Below are positions 11,170-24,190 of a DNA stretch of 64,000 nt, piece by piece. This DNA comes from Bettongia penicillata ogilbyi (Eukaryota > Chordata > Mammalia > Diprotodontia > Potoroidae). The stretch lies in NCBI GenBank assembly GCA_023548195.1, contig JAJHZJ010000693.1:806001-870000 (forward strand). Direction: 5' to 3'. Under the pieces are notes generated by a model. It had not been told where the DNA came from, did not search any database, and worked only from the letters and a program-made list of their open reading frames with translations. Position 1 is the first letter of the stretch, and every line of letters begins with the position of its first letter. A program made the translations under genes and the position numbers.

Positions 11170-14100
11170 ACTAAATACAAAGAAGGGAGTGGGGGTTGGG
11201 GCAGAAGGCAAGATATTGGAAAGAAGGCAGGGACTCACCTAACCTCTCCCCAAAACCTCTCCAAAGACTTTTAAATAATATCCTAAAACAAATTGTGAAG
11301 TGATGGAATCCACAAAAGGACAAGGTTAAACAATTTTCCAAGACAACCTAGGAGGTCAGCAGGAAAAGTCTGTCATGCATGGGAGAGAGTGGAGTACAGT
11401 CCAGCACTGGCCACTCCAGCATAGTCTCAGCCCCAGCAAACCAGGAACACATCATAGGACTGACTGAATCAGCAGCAGCTGTGGTTACTTCTGAAGCTTT
11501 CAGCTCATAGGGGATGAACCACAGGTCAGATGGAGATTACAGGGGTCTTTCTGCTAGCACTGAGGCAGGACTGTTGCTTTGCCCATACTCAGATCTGAGT
11601 CACAGTCCTGGGTGGAAGTCCCAGGGTAAGAAGGAGCACTAATATACCAGTGCTACACAGTGAAACAGGGACCCACAGAACCAGGGCAAAAAAGAATGTT
11701 TGCAGTCACTCATGGACCAGAGCACAGGCAAGGAGGCGAGTAAACTCCTTAGGTAATTCAAACTTGGAAGAATTGAAAACTTAGAGGTCCCTAGAAGTAT
11801 CTCTGAAAAAAGCTACACAAAACTCCTGCAGTTTGGCACAGTGCACCCTCTACCCTGAAAGCAGAGCCCTACTTTCACAAAGAGTTAAAAGTCAAGAAAT
11901 AAGCAGAATAAATGAGCAAATGAGAAAAAAAATTCTGACCATAGAAAGCTACTATCATGTCAAGTACGACCAAAACACACACTCAGAAAAAGATAAAAAA
12001 GTCAAAGCTTTTCCATCCAAAGCCTCCAAGAAAAATATGAATTGGTCTCAGGCCAGGGAAGAGATCAAAAAGGACAAGTAAGAGTAGAGGAAAAATTGGG
12101 AAGAGAAATAAGAGTGATGGAAGAAAATCATGAAAAAGAGTCAACAGCCTGGCAAAGGAGATACAAAAACTACTGAAGAAAAAAATACCTTAAAAAACAG
12201 TAAAAGAGGTGCAAAAAAATACCTTAAAAAACAGTAAAAGAGGTGCAAAACTCCAATGAGGAGAAGAATGCCTTGAAAAGTAGAATTGGCCAAATAAAAA
12301 AAGATATACAAAAATTCACTGAAGAGAACTCATTTAAAAAGTAGAACTGGCCAAATAGAAAAGGAAGTACAAAAGCTCAATGAAGAAAATAATTTCTTAA
12401 AAATTACAATTGAGCAAGTGGAAGCCACTGACTCAAATGAGACATCGAGGAACAATAAAATAAAACCAAAAGAATGAAAAAATAGGAGACAACGTAAAAT
12501 ATCTTATTGGAAAAACAACTGACCTAGAAAATAGATCCAGGAGAGAAAATTTCAAAGTTATTAGACTTCATGAAAGTCATGAAGAAAAAAAAGAGCCTAC
12601 ACATCATCTTTCAAGAGATGATCAAGGAAAACTGTCCTAGAACAAGAGGACAAAATAGAAAGTGAAAGAATCCACTGATCACTTCCTGAAAGAGATTCCC
12701 AAATGGAAACTCCCAGAAGTATTATAGCCAAATTCCAGAGCTCCCAGGTCAAGAAGAAAATATTGCAAGCTACAGAAAGAATCAATTCAAGTATTGTGGA
12801 GTCACAGTCAAGGTAAAGGATCAGAGGGGCTTGCAATACGATATTCTGGAGAGCAAAGAGCTAGGATTACAACCAAAAATCACCTCCTCAGCAAAACTGA
12901 ATTTAATTCAGGAGAAAAATGGACATTTAATGAAACTGAGGACTTTTAAGCATTCCTGATGAAAAGACAAGAACTGAATAGAAATTTTGACTTTCAAATA
13001 CAAGACTCAAGAGAAGCATAAAAAGGTAAACAGGAAAGGAAAATCATAAGAACAAACTGCTTGCATTCCTACATAGGAAGATGATACTTGTAACTCATAA
13101 GAACTTTGTCATTATTGGGGCAGTTAGGAGGAGTACATATAGACAAAGGACACAGGCTTGAGTTGAATATGATGGGATGATATCTTAAAAAATAAAATTA
13201 AGGAATGAGAAAGAGAAATGCACTGGGAGAAAATGAAAGAGAGAGGTAATGGGGTAAATTATCTGACATAAAAGAGGCATGAAAAAACTTTTACAGTGGA
13301 AGAGAAGATGGAGGAGGTGTCAAGAAATACTTAAATCTTACTCTAATCGGAACTGGCTCAAAGAGGGAATAATATACACACTCTATTGGGTATGGAAATC
13401 TATCTATCCTATACAAAAGTAGGAGGGGAAGGGGATAAGAGAAGGGTGGGGAGGGCAGAGTGGGGGAGGCAGTAGTCAGAAGCAAAGCAATTTTAAGGAG
13501 GGACAGAGTAGAAGGAGAGAGAGAATAGAATAAATCAGAGGGAAATAAGATGAAGGGAAATACAGTTAGCAATCATAACTGTGGAAAAAAATTTGAAGCA
13601 AGTTTCTCTGATAAGGTCCTCAACTCTCAAATACATAGAGAAATGAGCCAAATTTATAGGAATAAGAGTCATTCCCTAACTGATGAAACATGAAAAATCA
13701 CTTTTCAGATGAAGTTATCAAAGCTGTGTAAAGCCATATGAGAAAATGCTCTAAATCACTGAGGTTTGGAGAAATCCAAGTTAAAACAACCTGAGGTACT
13801 ACCTAACTCCTATTAGACTGGCTAATGGGATGAAACAGGAAAATGACAAATGTTGGAGGAGATGGGAGAAAACTGAGACACTAAAACATGATGGTGGAAT
13901 CGTGAACTGATTCAACCATTACGAAAAGCATTTGGGAACTATGCTCAACGGTCTACAAAACCATACATACTCTTTGACCTAGCAATACAGACCACTACCA
14001 GGTCTGTATCCCAAAAGAGATTAAAAAAAAGAGAGAGAAAAGGGCCTATATGTACAAAAATATTTATAGCAGCTATTTTCTGATGACAAAGAATTGGAAA

Positions 14101-14665
14101 TTGAGGGAATGCCTATCCACTGGGAAATGACTGAATAAGTTGTGGTATATGATTGTGATGGAATACTGTTATGCTATAAGAAATGATGAGCCAGATGCTC
14201 TCAGAAAAACCTGGAAAGACTTATATAAACTTATGCAGAGTGAGATAAATGAGCAGAACTGGGAGAACATTGTACACAGTGACACCAATATTTTAAGATG
14301 ATCAACTCTGAATGACTTAGCTATTCTCAGCAATGTAATGATCCAACATAATTCTGAAGGACTTACGAAAAATGTTATCCACCTCCAGAGAAAGAACTAA
14401 AGGATTCTGAATACATATTGAAGCATACTTTTTTTACTTCAAATTTCTTGGGCTTTAAAATTTGGGTCTATGTTTTCTTTTACAACATGACTAATATGGA
14501 AATATGTTTTGCATAACTATACATTTATAACCTATATCAAACTGCCTGCATTCTCAATGAGGGGGGTGGAAGGAAGGGAGAGAATTTGGAACTCAATTTT
14601 AAAAACGAATGTTGAAAATTGATTTACATGTAATCAGGGAAAAATAAAATACTAAATTTAATAAA
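11170..14665 (+). mobile_element. Internally deleted L1 (5' UTR, ORF1 remnant, ORF2 C-terminus, 3' UTR)
   Basis: About 11170-11830 looks like an L1 5' UTR. About 11900-13020 is a frameshifted ORF1 remnant recognisable from ctgacctagaaaatagatcc and aaatggaaactcccagaag-type blocks shared with the HAL1 ORF1 at 36584. About 13060-13580 is the ORF1-ORF2 spacer. At about 13583 the first bases of ORF2 (gttagcaatcataactgtg) jump directly to ORF2 C-terminal sequence (tttgaagcaagtttctctga). From about 13690 the C-terminal blocks and the 3' UTR follow in order. Endonuclease and reverse transcriptase are missing, so it is a non-autonomous, dead copy. Confidence 0.8.
12181..12247 (+). repeat. 34-bp tandem duplication within the L1 remnant
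   Basis: Two head-to-tail units sharing ataccttaaaaaacagtaaa, then agaggtgc, with a period of 34 bp. The duplication is not present at the equivalent place in the other two ORF1 copies. Confidence 0.85.
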
Positions 14666-15049
14666 TAAACATAAAGATTCTGATAATTTATTCCTCTAGA
14701 TTACACCTCCAGAAGGTCAATACTCTACTTTTTACCAAAAAATAATTTTAGCAAAACCATTACAATAATCCAAGAAATCATTACCAAGTCACTTTGAATG
14801 GATCAATATCCTGTTTCTACAAGATTACTTCATGAATTTAGCAGTAAAACTTAAGGGAAAAAAAATTTAGCCCTTCTGCTAGCCAAAAGATTTACATGTA
14901 AGTAGCAGGATAAGGGAGCATAAGTAATAAGTAGCTCTAATTTGAACATTCTCTCCTTAAGAAACATAGGGGATGGTTTATGCCAGCAGCTGCTTCTGCC
15001 ACCTCTAATGCAAGTTCTATTCCAGTAGACTAGATAACATGGCACATAG

Positions 15050-15210
15050 CCATGACTGACTTGCTGTACAACCTTGGGTAGGGAGTGAATTGGGCAAGTT
15101 ATTTAAGCAATCTGTGCCTTAGCATTTTCATCTGAAAAACAAAGATCTAGACCTAAGTGACCCCTTACGGTCTCTTGCAGCTCTTAAGAGTCTGAGTCTG
15201 TGACACTTGG
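15050..15210 (+). mobile_element. MIR SINE fragment
   Basis: tgacttgctgtacaaccttggg, then tgcct.agcattttcatctga and acctaagtgaccccttacgg: MIR head-to-tail order in plus orientation. Confidence 0.6.
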
Positions 15211-15219
15211 GTAGTAGAC

Positions 15220-18200
15220 AAATTTAAACCTCAATGGCCTCCTCCTAAAATACTGAGACAAATGCAATATCGGTAGGCCCCATCATACTTAAAATGTTCT
15301 CCTAAAGCACTAGCAATTCCTTGTTGAAGAAAAAGGTTGACATTTTCAACATGCTCACTGCTAGTCTTTTGAAGGATTTTTTGTCTCATAAACTATAAAA
15401 CTGGCAAGTCAAGCAAAAATGGTCCCTGTCCAGCTGCAGACATGTCATTTCCCTTCTACATGGGCCTTTACCACTAGATGATCGATATGTAAAGTCTCTT
15501 TTAGTTTTAAAGTTCTATGTTTCTATGGAAAACCATTTCCACTATTAAATGTAATTTGACTAACCCCCTTTAGTGAAAAGTTACCGTTACAAATAACTGA
15601 AACTATATATTCACTTTATGAGTCAGATATCTTGTAATGTTATTCCATATGACTATCTCATTTTAGCAATACCAAAGTGTTCTTCAAAACCTTGACACCT
15701 CTACAGAATTACAAAATAAGGCTCTGGAGGACCTATCCTCCAAAACATTCATGCTAAGACTTTATCCAAAATGTGTACGGTACTGCTGGACACAACCAAA
15801 GAGAATCTCAAAGAACACTATCCATTGTTAAAATGTCAGATAATGAAAAATAACTGACATTTCAGACCAAAAAAGGCACCATTATTGACAACTGACTGCA
15901 CGTGCATGTGTGCATGTGTGTGTGAGAGAGACAGAGACAGAGAGATTGAGAAAAGTTGAGAGAAAATGAGAGATTGAGAGAGAATAGACAATACCAAGAG
16001 AGTTGTGAAAATGCTAAGTCACTTGGATTTGCTCCATAGCAGCAAGTAAAGGATCTATTGTCTGCCCTATCAATATACAACATGAACAGGGATGAATTCT
16101 TCCCTCTTTCACTTCCATATAAAAAGAGAACTTTTTTCACCCAAGATGTGTGCACTCTCACCACCAAAGAATGAGTTTTCAAGATAAACTCTTTGAACAG
16201 GGAGGGGATTTCAAGTAAACTACAATTCCCCAAAGTGGTGGCTCCAGGCCAAAGTCAGGCAAGCATGGAGCAGATGGAGTCCTGGCAAGGTCTCTGCTGT
16301 CCCTGCATTAGCAGCATCTGCTCATTACTCAGAACCTTCGCCTGCTTTATCTAATGCTCCAGGAAAAGCATTTTGATTTGATTCATTTCAGTACGGTAAC
16401 GTGCAACACAATTAGTGGTAAAATCAAACTGGAGAATGGCCAGTGCTGACAATCGGAAACAAGGCAGAAGAAAGATGAGGCCAGTGGGTTGGAATTCAAA
16501 AATCACAACTGTGGATCAACTTGCCAAATCTCAACGCCCCAGGTGTGTGTACAGTGTTCCTACTGGGCAACAAGAGTGGAAAGGAGGTGGGGGTGACTTA
16601 CTTTCTCCCCAGTACAATTTCCATCTCCCTTCCTCTTTTGAATCTGATCCCTCTGTGGTTAATGCATGTAGATATTCAACTGGGTCTCAATGACTGCAAG
16701 GTTCCCCTGGGCACAAGCATCTAGCTGAGGTTCAATAGTTCATTTATTAGGATACTCTTCTTTCCTAGAGGGCACAGAGACAAAATCTCAAGAGCAGACC
16801 CTACAAGGTGATCTCCCTATCTGCCACATTTTACCTTTTAAGAATTTTCTTTCAGTTATCTCAGACAAAGGCAAGATCAAAATGTACATCTGATTTTAAG
16901 CGCTTAGTTCAAATTGTCTTTGTCCAGGAGTAGCTGTTCTGCTAATACAATAGTCACATTAATATCATATTAATGTGTTAACATGATCTGAGCTGGATGA
17001 CTCCATGTGAGTGCTGGAGAAGAGTATGGAGCAGCTGATGTTTAGCTCAGCAAACTTAGAATTCTAATTCAGAGGTGAAGAGCGATGGCAGAGGAAAAGA
17101 AGAGAAAACTCAATTGCTTTTGGAAAAAAGAAATAAATCTGGAAAGTTTTTCATAAGCTTTGGAAACATTTTCTTCCTAATTTTGCCATGTATCTGTGCT
17201 TTCAGTGACAACAGCAATCAAACACTGATGAAGCCAATTTCAACCACAGATATAAAATCAAGACTTCTCTGACATGGGCGTCACCAGAGAAAAAACTTTA
17301 AATAAACCAGTCACACATTACTAAGGACACTACTAAAAATAAGCGCCATCACAAACTGCTTTAGAACCACCAAAGTAAACTTTGAACACATTTGCATAAA
17401 ATTATGTGAAAAAGAATCATTTAAAAAATAGCATATGAACACAAGCTGCCGCTGAAAGCTACAGCATCTATGCGATGTCTCAATAAGCATTTATGAAATA
17501 TTAATAATAATGATAGCAGCAGACGCAGTTTAGCTGGGCTACTTATATAAGGTTTAAAAAAAAAAGGCCAGACCATCAATGGTTTGTACCAACATCAAAC
17601 CACAAGAACAAAGTTCATGCTGATAAAACCTTGAGATGGAAATATTTTCATCATTTCAGTTCTGGTTTTCATTTTTATTTTTAACTAACATGTGCATCCA
17701 ATGCTCCCCATTAGTTGCCTGTCTTCAGTGTTATCCCCTGAGCCAGCTAACAGTACTGTTGTCTGCACTGCCTGGAAATCAGCAGCAGAGTTTGAGCTTG
17801 AGTATCAACACTGTCCACCATGAGGAGAATGAAGCAAGACTTGTGCAGAACCACTGCGTATAATGGGGATCAGAACCCGGAAAGGCTGAAAACAAGATTT
17901 CCCATCACCACAAAGGCTAAGCAGAGGAATGTACCCGTTTGTAATCTTCTGTGTCCATAGTCTCAAAAAGTTTGTGTTTATCACCCAAACATCATTTCCT
18001 TTGGACCAATCAATTCTCTAGGGTAAAGTAGGCCAAAGCATATTTAATATTTTACAGCAAACAAGTTATCTGCTTAAGATGGATTGGCTAGACTTCTACC
18101 TGGCACTCCAATTCAATGCAACAGTTCCAGTAGGAATTAAGCACCAGTTTTAATGGGTGCTATGTTCCAATGCCTGCTAATGCATTTAGGGTTATTGGCC

Positions 18201-18360
18201 AACTTTTCCACATAAAGACAAATGTACGTGTATGAGTGTGAACGTGTGTGTGCAAGTGTGTATATAGAGAGGATTACGGGAAGGGGGAGAGGTAGCCACA
18301 GCTGCTTAATTTTTGTAAAGCTTTTTTTTCTTAATAGGAAGGAGGGTTGTGGTTACTTAC
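15220..18360. other. FBXW8 intron, mostly unassigned
   Basis: I see no exon in this stretch beside the donor at 18360. It contains a short GA/GT simple repeat (15900-15980) and a TG stretch (18230-18265). About 17335-17560 (agcgccatcacaaactgc; aatattaataataatgatag) is complex and could be conserved noncoding sequence. Confidence 0.35.
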
Positions 18361-18518
18361 CATCCTCATAAGCTGCTACAGCCAGAGAGTTGTTTATCCT
18401 CACAAAGGAGACATGTGGCTGAGATCCAGGCTCAGCAGCGCCATGCATTGGTTCCAGGATGGGGGCTGTGTAGTCCCAGGTGCGGGTGTCCCACAACCGC
18501 ACATCCCCTGATGTATAT
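18361..18518 (-). CDS. FBXW8: FBXW8 internal exon: first WD40 repeat
   Basis: This 158-nt exon completes a split Gly codon with its first base, encodes 52 residues, and ends with one base of the next codon after YED. It contains a WD40 signature (SGDVRLWDTRTWDYTAP) and, after a loop, a second-blade strand HVSFVRINNSLAVAAYED. The acceptor is cttctcttccag before ATATACATC, and the donor is GATG before gtaagtaa. The intron upstream in the gene is about 27 kb and holds most of the mobile elements described here. The loop between the two blades reads LEPMHGAAEPGSQP. From memory, human FBXW8 has an acidic run there. The remaining WD40 repeats must be encoded beyond the low-coordinate edge. Confidence 0.95.
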
Positions 18519-18767
18519 CTGGAAGAGAAGGGCACTCTTTGTTCCAAAAATATTTCAGAGGGCACCATGGCACAGAAAATGAAAAGAGAAGAGCCTTAAA
18601 ACAAGATGACAGGAATAAGATAGTCAAGGCAAATTCACCATTTCCCCACAAATAAGATAACTCAATGAGTGATTCCCAAAGTAGTCAAATGAACAAACTA
18701 AGTCTATGATTCTATAGTACCATCTAGAATTAACAAGATTATCCACAAAAAAATGACCGTCCAAAAA

Positions 18768-18780
18768 AGGGGGGGGGGGG
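18768..18780. repeat. Poly-G run
   Basis: A run of 13 G following a run of A. Length in such runs is prone to both biological slippage and assembly error. Confidence 0.85.
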
Positions 18781-18879
18781 TTTCCTAATGTTTGAAATAA
18801 CCAAACTACATCTTACACATCTTCACAGTAAAGAGACATTAATGGAAATCTTTATTAGCATCAGTATATTTACATGCAT

Positions 18880-18912
18880 ACATCCACACACACATACACA
18901 CACACACACATA
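18880..18912. repeat. CA microsatellite
   Basis: Short (CA)n tract with cacatacacacac units. Confidence 0.85.
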
Positions 18913-19189
18913 GATATGCTGTGTAGACACTAAGAAGTAATGGTTTTGTAGGCACAGGCTTCCTAATACTTCATCCATGCATCAGATTTGACTGCTTAAA
19001 GTCCCTAAAGACTAATTGATTTGCTGATACAATTAAATCTTGCCTTTAGGAGCCAGGCAATGCTGCCTTCTCATGAAAAGCTCTCTTGCTCAGATGCATG
19101 ACTCTCTCTAGTTTTGTTCACTTAGTTTTTGCAGGAGAACTCTCTTCCTCATGTTACTGCTGCCATTTCAACATGACTATCTCAATCAA

Positions 19190-19575
19190 GTCAAGTCTCA
19201 ACAAGCATTTATCATGCCTACTATGTGGCAGGCATTATGTTAAATGATGGGTAGGCCAGAACTCAGCACCATCATCAGCATCATCAATAATAATGATGAT
19301 AATATAATAATAGGTAACATTTATAAAGCAGTTACTATGTGCCAGGCACTGTGCTAGTCACTTTAAATTATTATCTCATCCAGTCCTCACAACCATCATG
19401 GTGGTTATGTGCTATCAATACCCCCTTTCACAAATGAGAAAGCCGGGGCAAACCAAGCTTATGTGACTTGGCCAAGGTCACACAGCTAATAAGTGTTCAA
19501 GGCTGGATTTGAACTCCAGGTTTTCTGGCTCTAGGTCTGGTGCTCTATCCACTGTGCTACCTGCTTGGGTATGAG
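19190..19575 (-). mobile_element. L2-type fragment followed by a full-length MIR
   Basis: About 19195-19250 is an L2 3'-end block (caagcatttatcatgcctac). About 19285-19570 is a well-preserved MIR on the minus strand: gccaggcactgtgctagtca, tctcatccagtcctcacaac, aaggtcacacagctaataag and the head ctctatccactgtgctacct. Confidence 0.85.
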
Positions 19576-19789
19576 CATTCATCGTCTACAGTCTTTATGG
19601 TTCCTTTTATATGAACATTTATTACAAAACTGACTTGAGAATAGAGTCTCACCCAAAGTTTTAATAGCAAGTTAGTCTATAGACAGTATAAATTATTCCT
19701 TTAAGTCTCCGATTCTGGAGAACATGACCCATTTTGGAGTCAAAGAGGCTTTAGCAACACAAACCACAGTACTCTATCCTCACCGCCAT

Positions 19790-20065
19790 CATTATTGAGT
19801 TTTGCTGACTTCTCCTAAACCTCAGTTCTAATCCCACCCATCCCATGAGACCTTTTCCACCCCTCCTCCCACTCAAGCTGCCAATAACCTCTCCAACCAG
19901 AGAGCCTTCCATCTAGTCTCTGTATGCCATGGGTCTATTGTTTATCTCCCCTATTAGAATGTAAGTTCCTTGGAAGCAGGAGCTACTTTTTGCCTGTCTT
20001 TACATCCCCAGTCTTTAGCATAGTGCTGGGTACAATAGGTGTTTAACAAATTGATTTGTTGACCC
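19790..20065 (+). mobile_element. L2 3'-end fragment
   Basis: gagaccttttccacccctcc, attagaatgtaagttccttg and tgcctgtctttacatcccca, ending in an aggtgtttaacaaattgatt terminus. Confidence 0.8.
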
Positions 20066-20319
20066 ATCTTCCATATGGTTATGTTTGCTTCAAAGCTAGT
20101 TTTATTTCAACCCAACAGGTTCTTCACCTTCATTCCTGGTGGGTGTCTAAGAAAGACCAACTAATTAAGGAATATGCTATTTTGATCATTGCCTGCTCTG
20201 AAGATTAGGAGGTCTAGAACTTGCACACTTGTGGGATTCTCCTCCAAGTGGAAGTTGTATCGCTTCTTGCTGAGGAAATGGCAGCAGAGTCCTGCATTAG
20301 GGATATATTAGACTAGATG

Positions 20320-20450
20320 ACCATCAAATTCTGTATGTGCCACTATGTATCTTGGGTCTTTCTAGGACTCAGTTTACTCATCTGGAAAATAATGGGGTTG
20401 GACTAGATGACTCTAAGATGCCTTCCAACTCTAACCTGTAAGCCTACAGA
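20320..20450 (+). mobile_element. MIR-family tail fragment
   Basis: ctaggactcagtttactcatctgg-like sequence (position about 20363) and ggttggactagatgactct are characteristic of the MIR 3' half. Confidence 0.5.
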
Positions 20451-20544
20451 AAGTGATAGAATTATTTTTTAAATCAGAGAGTAGACAGAAGTAATTTTTA
20501 CAATTATGATTTGGGTAAAAATTAACAAAATACAGGATAGAGGT

Positions 20545-21214
20545 GATCATAAAAGATAAACCAGCTAATTTCAATCACCCCAAATGAATAAGCTTTTTTG
20601 TGAACCAATTCAATGACACCAGAATAAAGGAAAGTGTCCAGGGGATAAAAAAAAAAAGTACATCAAATAACTACTAAAAATCTGATATCCAAAATATGTG
20701 GGGAACTGACATAAACATACAAACAAGAGCCATTCCACAACAGGTAAGTATATGAGCAGTTTTCAAAGGAAAAAATACAAACTGTCAACCACAATACGAA
20801 AAAATGCTCCAAATCACTGATAAGAGAAATGCAAATTAACACAACCTTAGGTATTATCCCATATCATCAAATTGACAAAGATGATAAAGATAGAAATTGT
20901 CAAAGTTGGAGGAGCTGTGGGAAGACAGAGCCACCAGCATATTGTTGGTCAAGTTATGAACTGGTTCAGCTATTCTGGAAAATAATTTAAAACTATACAA
21001 GAAAAGTTACTAAACTGTAGTCATACTACTCACCACAGGGCCCAAAGACGTCAAAGACAGATAGTCCCCATGTATATCCTAAATGTATATACCACAATAT
21101 TCACAGCAACACTTATCTTGATAGCAAAAACTAGAAATAAAGGAGATGTCCATTGATTGGAGAATGACTGAAAAATTGTAGTATATGAATGTAATAGAAT
21201 AAATATCATTGCAT
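20545..21214 (+). mobile_element. Old L1 ORF2 C-terminal fragment
   Basis: Collinear with the L1 C-terminal region at 13600-14180: atgctccaaatcactgataa, gagaaatgcaaattaacaca, gttggaggagctgtggga, then ttcacagcaacacttatc and gagatgtccattgattgg. It ends abruptly where an L2-type fragment begins. It is more diverged than the other L1 copies in the window. Confidence 0.7.
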
Positions 21215-21215
21215 A

Positions 21216-21267
21216 ATCAATAAACATCTATTAAGTACTTAGATTCTATGCTAAATACTAAGGATAT
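21216..21267 (-). mobile_element. L2-type fragment, split by HAL1 (first piece)
   Basis: aatcaataaacatctattaa, then tctatgctaaatactaagga. It is broken by the HAL1 that follows and resumes at about 23880. Confidence 0.65.
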
Positions 21268-23879
21268 GGGGCAGAGCCAAGATGGTGGAGTAGAAAGACG
21301 TACATACTTCAGCTCTTCCCCCACAGCCCATTAAATATCTGTAAAGAAAGACTCTCAACAAATTCTACAGCAGCAGAAGCCACAGACAGACAGAGTGGAG
21401 ATTTCCAGCCTAGGGTGAGCTGGAAGGCTGATGGAAAAGGTCTGTCAAACTGGACACTGAGCGGAGCCTTGCCCAGCCTTGGCTGCATGACTCTGGAAGG
21501 AGGAGGACTGGATCAGGCTTCAGGGTCAAAATCCCCAGAAGCAGCAATGGTTCGCAGATCCCTCAACCCACAGGCACCAAAGATCAGTGAGAGAGTTTTT
21601 TCAGCTTGTGTGAGAAGGAAGCAGAGTCCACCCTTGGCCCCAGCCCAAGGCAGCGGCAGCAGAGGCTTCTGGAGGCCATGGCAGGCAGGCGGCAGCCAGC
21701 GTTCATTGTTCCATTGTTGGAGCACTAAGCATAAAGCCCCTGGAGGAACTCATCAGCTGATCTGAATCTCAGCCCTGAGCACAGTCCTGGGGTGAGCAGG
21801 AGGACTAGGACCCTCATCTTGACAAAAGACTCAGAAGCCAAATAACTGGCAGGGAAAACGCCCAAAAAAGGGAAAAAAAATAAGACCACAGAAGGTTACT
21901 TTCTTGGTGAACAGGTATTTCCTTCCATCCTTTCAGATGAGGAAGAACAAGGCATACTGTCAGAGGAAGTCAAGGCTTCTGCATCTAGTACCTCTAAAAT
22001 GAATATACAATGGGTCCAGGCCATGGAAGAGCTGGAAAATCAAGTCAGCAGCTTACTAAAGGAAACCCAAAAAAATGCTGAGGAAAATAACACCTTTAAA
22101 AATAGGCTAACTCAATTGGAAAAAGAAGTCCAAAAAGCCAATGAGGAGAAGAAAGCTTAAGAAAACAGAATTAGCCTAATGGAAAGGAGGTTCAAAAGTT
22201 CACTGAAGAAAATAGTTCTTTAAAAATGAGAGTGGAGTTCAAGGATGCTAATGACTATATGATAAACCAAGAAGTTACAAAACAAAACCAAAGGAATGAA
22301 AAAATAGAAGATAATGTGAAATATCTCATGGGAAAAACAACTGACCTGGAAAATAGATCCAGGAGAGACAATTTAAAAAATTTGGGACTACCTGAAAGCC
22401 ATGATCAAAAAAAGAGCCTAGATATCACCTTTCATGAAATTATCAAGGAAAACTGCCCTGATATTCTAAAACCAGAGGGCAAAATAAATATTGAAAGAAT
22501 CCACTTATCACCTCCTGAAAGAGTACCAAAAAGAGAAACTCCTAGGAATACTGTGGCCAAATTTCAGAGTTCCTAGGTCAAGGAGAAAATTTTGCAAGCA
22601 GCTAGAAAGAAACAACTCAAGTATTGTGGAAATACAATCAGGATAACACAGGATATGGCAGCTTCTTCATTAAGGGATCAAAGGGCTTGGAATAGGATAT
22701 TGCAGAAGTCAAAGGAACTGGGATTAAAAGCAAGAATCACCTACCTAGCAAAAATGAGTATAATACTTCAGGGGGGGGAAATGGTCATTCAATGATATAG
22801 AGGACTTTCAAGCATTCTTGATGACAAGACCAGAGCTGAAGAAAAAATTTGACTTTCAAACACAGGAATCAAGAGAAGCATGAAAAAGTAAATGGGAAAG
22901 AAAAATCATAAAGGACTTTCTAAAGCTGAACTGTTTACATTCCTACATGGAAAGATAATATGTGTAACACTTGAAACTTTTCTCAGTATTTAGGTAGGTG
23001 GAGGGATTACACACACACACACACACATAGACAGAGAGTACAGGATGAGTTGAATCAAAAGGAATGATATCTATAAAAAATAAAACTAAGGGGTGAGAGA
23101 GGAATATATTAGGAGGAGAAAGGGAGAAATGGAATGGGGCAAACTATCACTCATAAAACAGATAAGAAAAGTCTTTTTCAATGGAGAAGAAAAGGGAGAA
23201 AGTGAGAGGGAAAAGGTGAAGCTTACTCTCATCACGTGTGACCAAGGAAGGAATAACGTGCTCACTAAATTTGGTATGAAAATCTACCTGACACTACAGG
23301 AAAATAGGGGAGAAGGGGATAAGTAGGGTGGGGGAGGATGATGGAAGGAAGGGCAAATGGAAGGAGGGAGCAATTAGAAGTAAACACTCTTGGGGAGGGA
23401 CAAGGTCAAATGAGAGAATAGAAGAAATGTGGGACAGGGTAGGATGAAGGGAAATATAGTTAGTCTTATACAACATGGCTATTATGGAAGTCTTGTGCAA
23501 AACAACACATATACAGCCCCTGTATTGAATTGCTTGCCTTCTCAGTGAGGATGGGTGGAGAGGGAGGAAAGGAGAGAAGTTGGAATTCAAAGTATTAGAA
23601 ACTAATGTTGAGAATTGTTATTGCATATAACTGGGAAATAAGAAATACAGGTAATGGGGTATAGAAATCAATCTTGCCCTTCAAGAAAAGAGAGAAGATA
23701 AGGATAAGGGAAGGGTTGGGTGTGATAGAAGGGAGGGCACATTGAGGGAAAGGGTAATCAGAATGCAAGGTGTTATGGTGCAGAGGGAGGGGAGAGACGG
23801 GGAGAACAATTGAAACTCAAAATTGTGGAAATGAATATTGAAATTTAAAAATAAATAAAACCATAAAAATAAATAAATA
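21268..23879 (+). mobile_element. HAL1 (half-L1) with disrupted ORF1
   Basis: It starts ggcagagccaagatggtgga, like the intact copy at 35723. Its ORF1 begins at 21858 with ACG in place of ATG and is broken by stops (one near 22158) and shifts. Long homologous stretches survive, for example 22226-22576 with TTDLENRSRRDNL. After ORF1 comes a purine-rich spacer with a CA tract at 23010. At about 23464 the sequence moves straight from the expected ORF2 start into L1 3' UTR (caacatggctattatggaag). There is no ORF2. A/TAAA-rich 3' end. Confidence 0.85.
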
Positions 23880-24190
23880 AGGGATGAGGGTGCGAATGGA
23901 GGCAAAAGAGAGTCCCTACTTTCAAGGATCTTATAAAATAATGAAAGAGAAAATATATACATATGTGTGTGTGTATGCATACACACACATATACACACAC
24001 ACAGCAAGCTACAAACAGAATAAATAAGAAATAATTAACAGAGGAAAGGCACTAGAATTAAGAGAGGTTGGAAATTTCCAAAAAAAGATGAGATTTTAGA
24101 TGGGACTTAAAGGATGCCATGGAGATCAGTAGTTGGAGTGGAGGAGAGAGAGAGAGCTCCAGGGGGGATAGCCAGAGAAAAGTCCAGATG
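23880..24190 (-). mobile_element. L2 fragment, split by HAL1 (second piece)
   Basis: It continues the L2 sequence interrupted at 21267: gtccctactttcaaggatctt, then aggcactagaattaagagag and tagatgggacttaaaggatg. A TG/CA tract (23960-24003) sits inside it. Confidence 0.7.

Noticed and set aside
11170..14665. Full-length autonomous L1
   Set aside because: The element lacks the endonuclease and reverse-transcriptase core, and ORF1 is frameshifted.
21858..22870. Second intact HAL1 ORF1
   Set aside because: Start codon is ACG, with an internal stop near 22158 and frame changes; clearly decayed.
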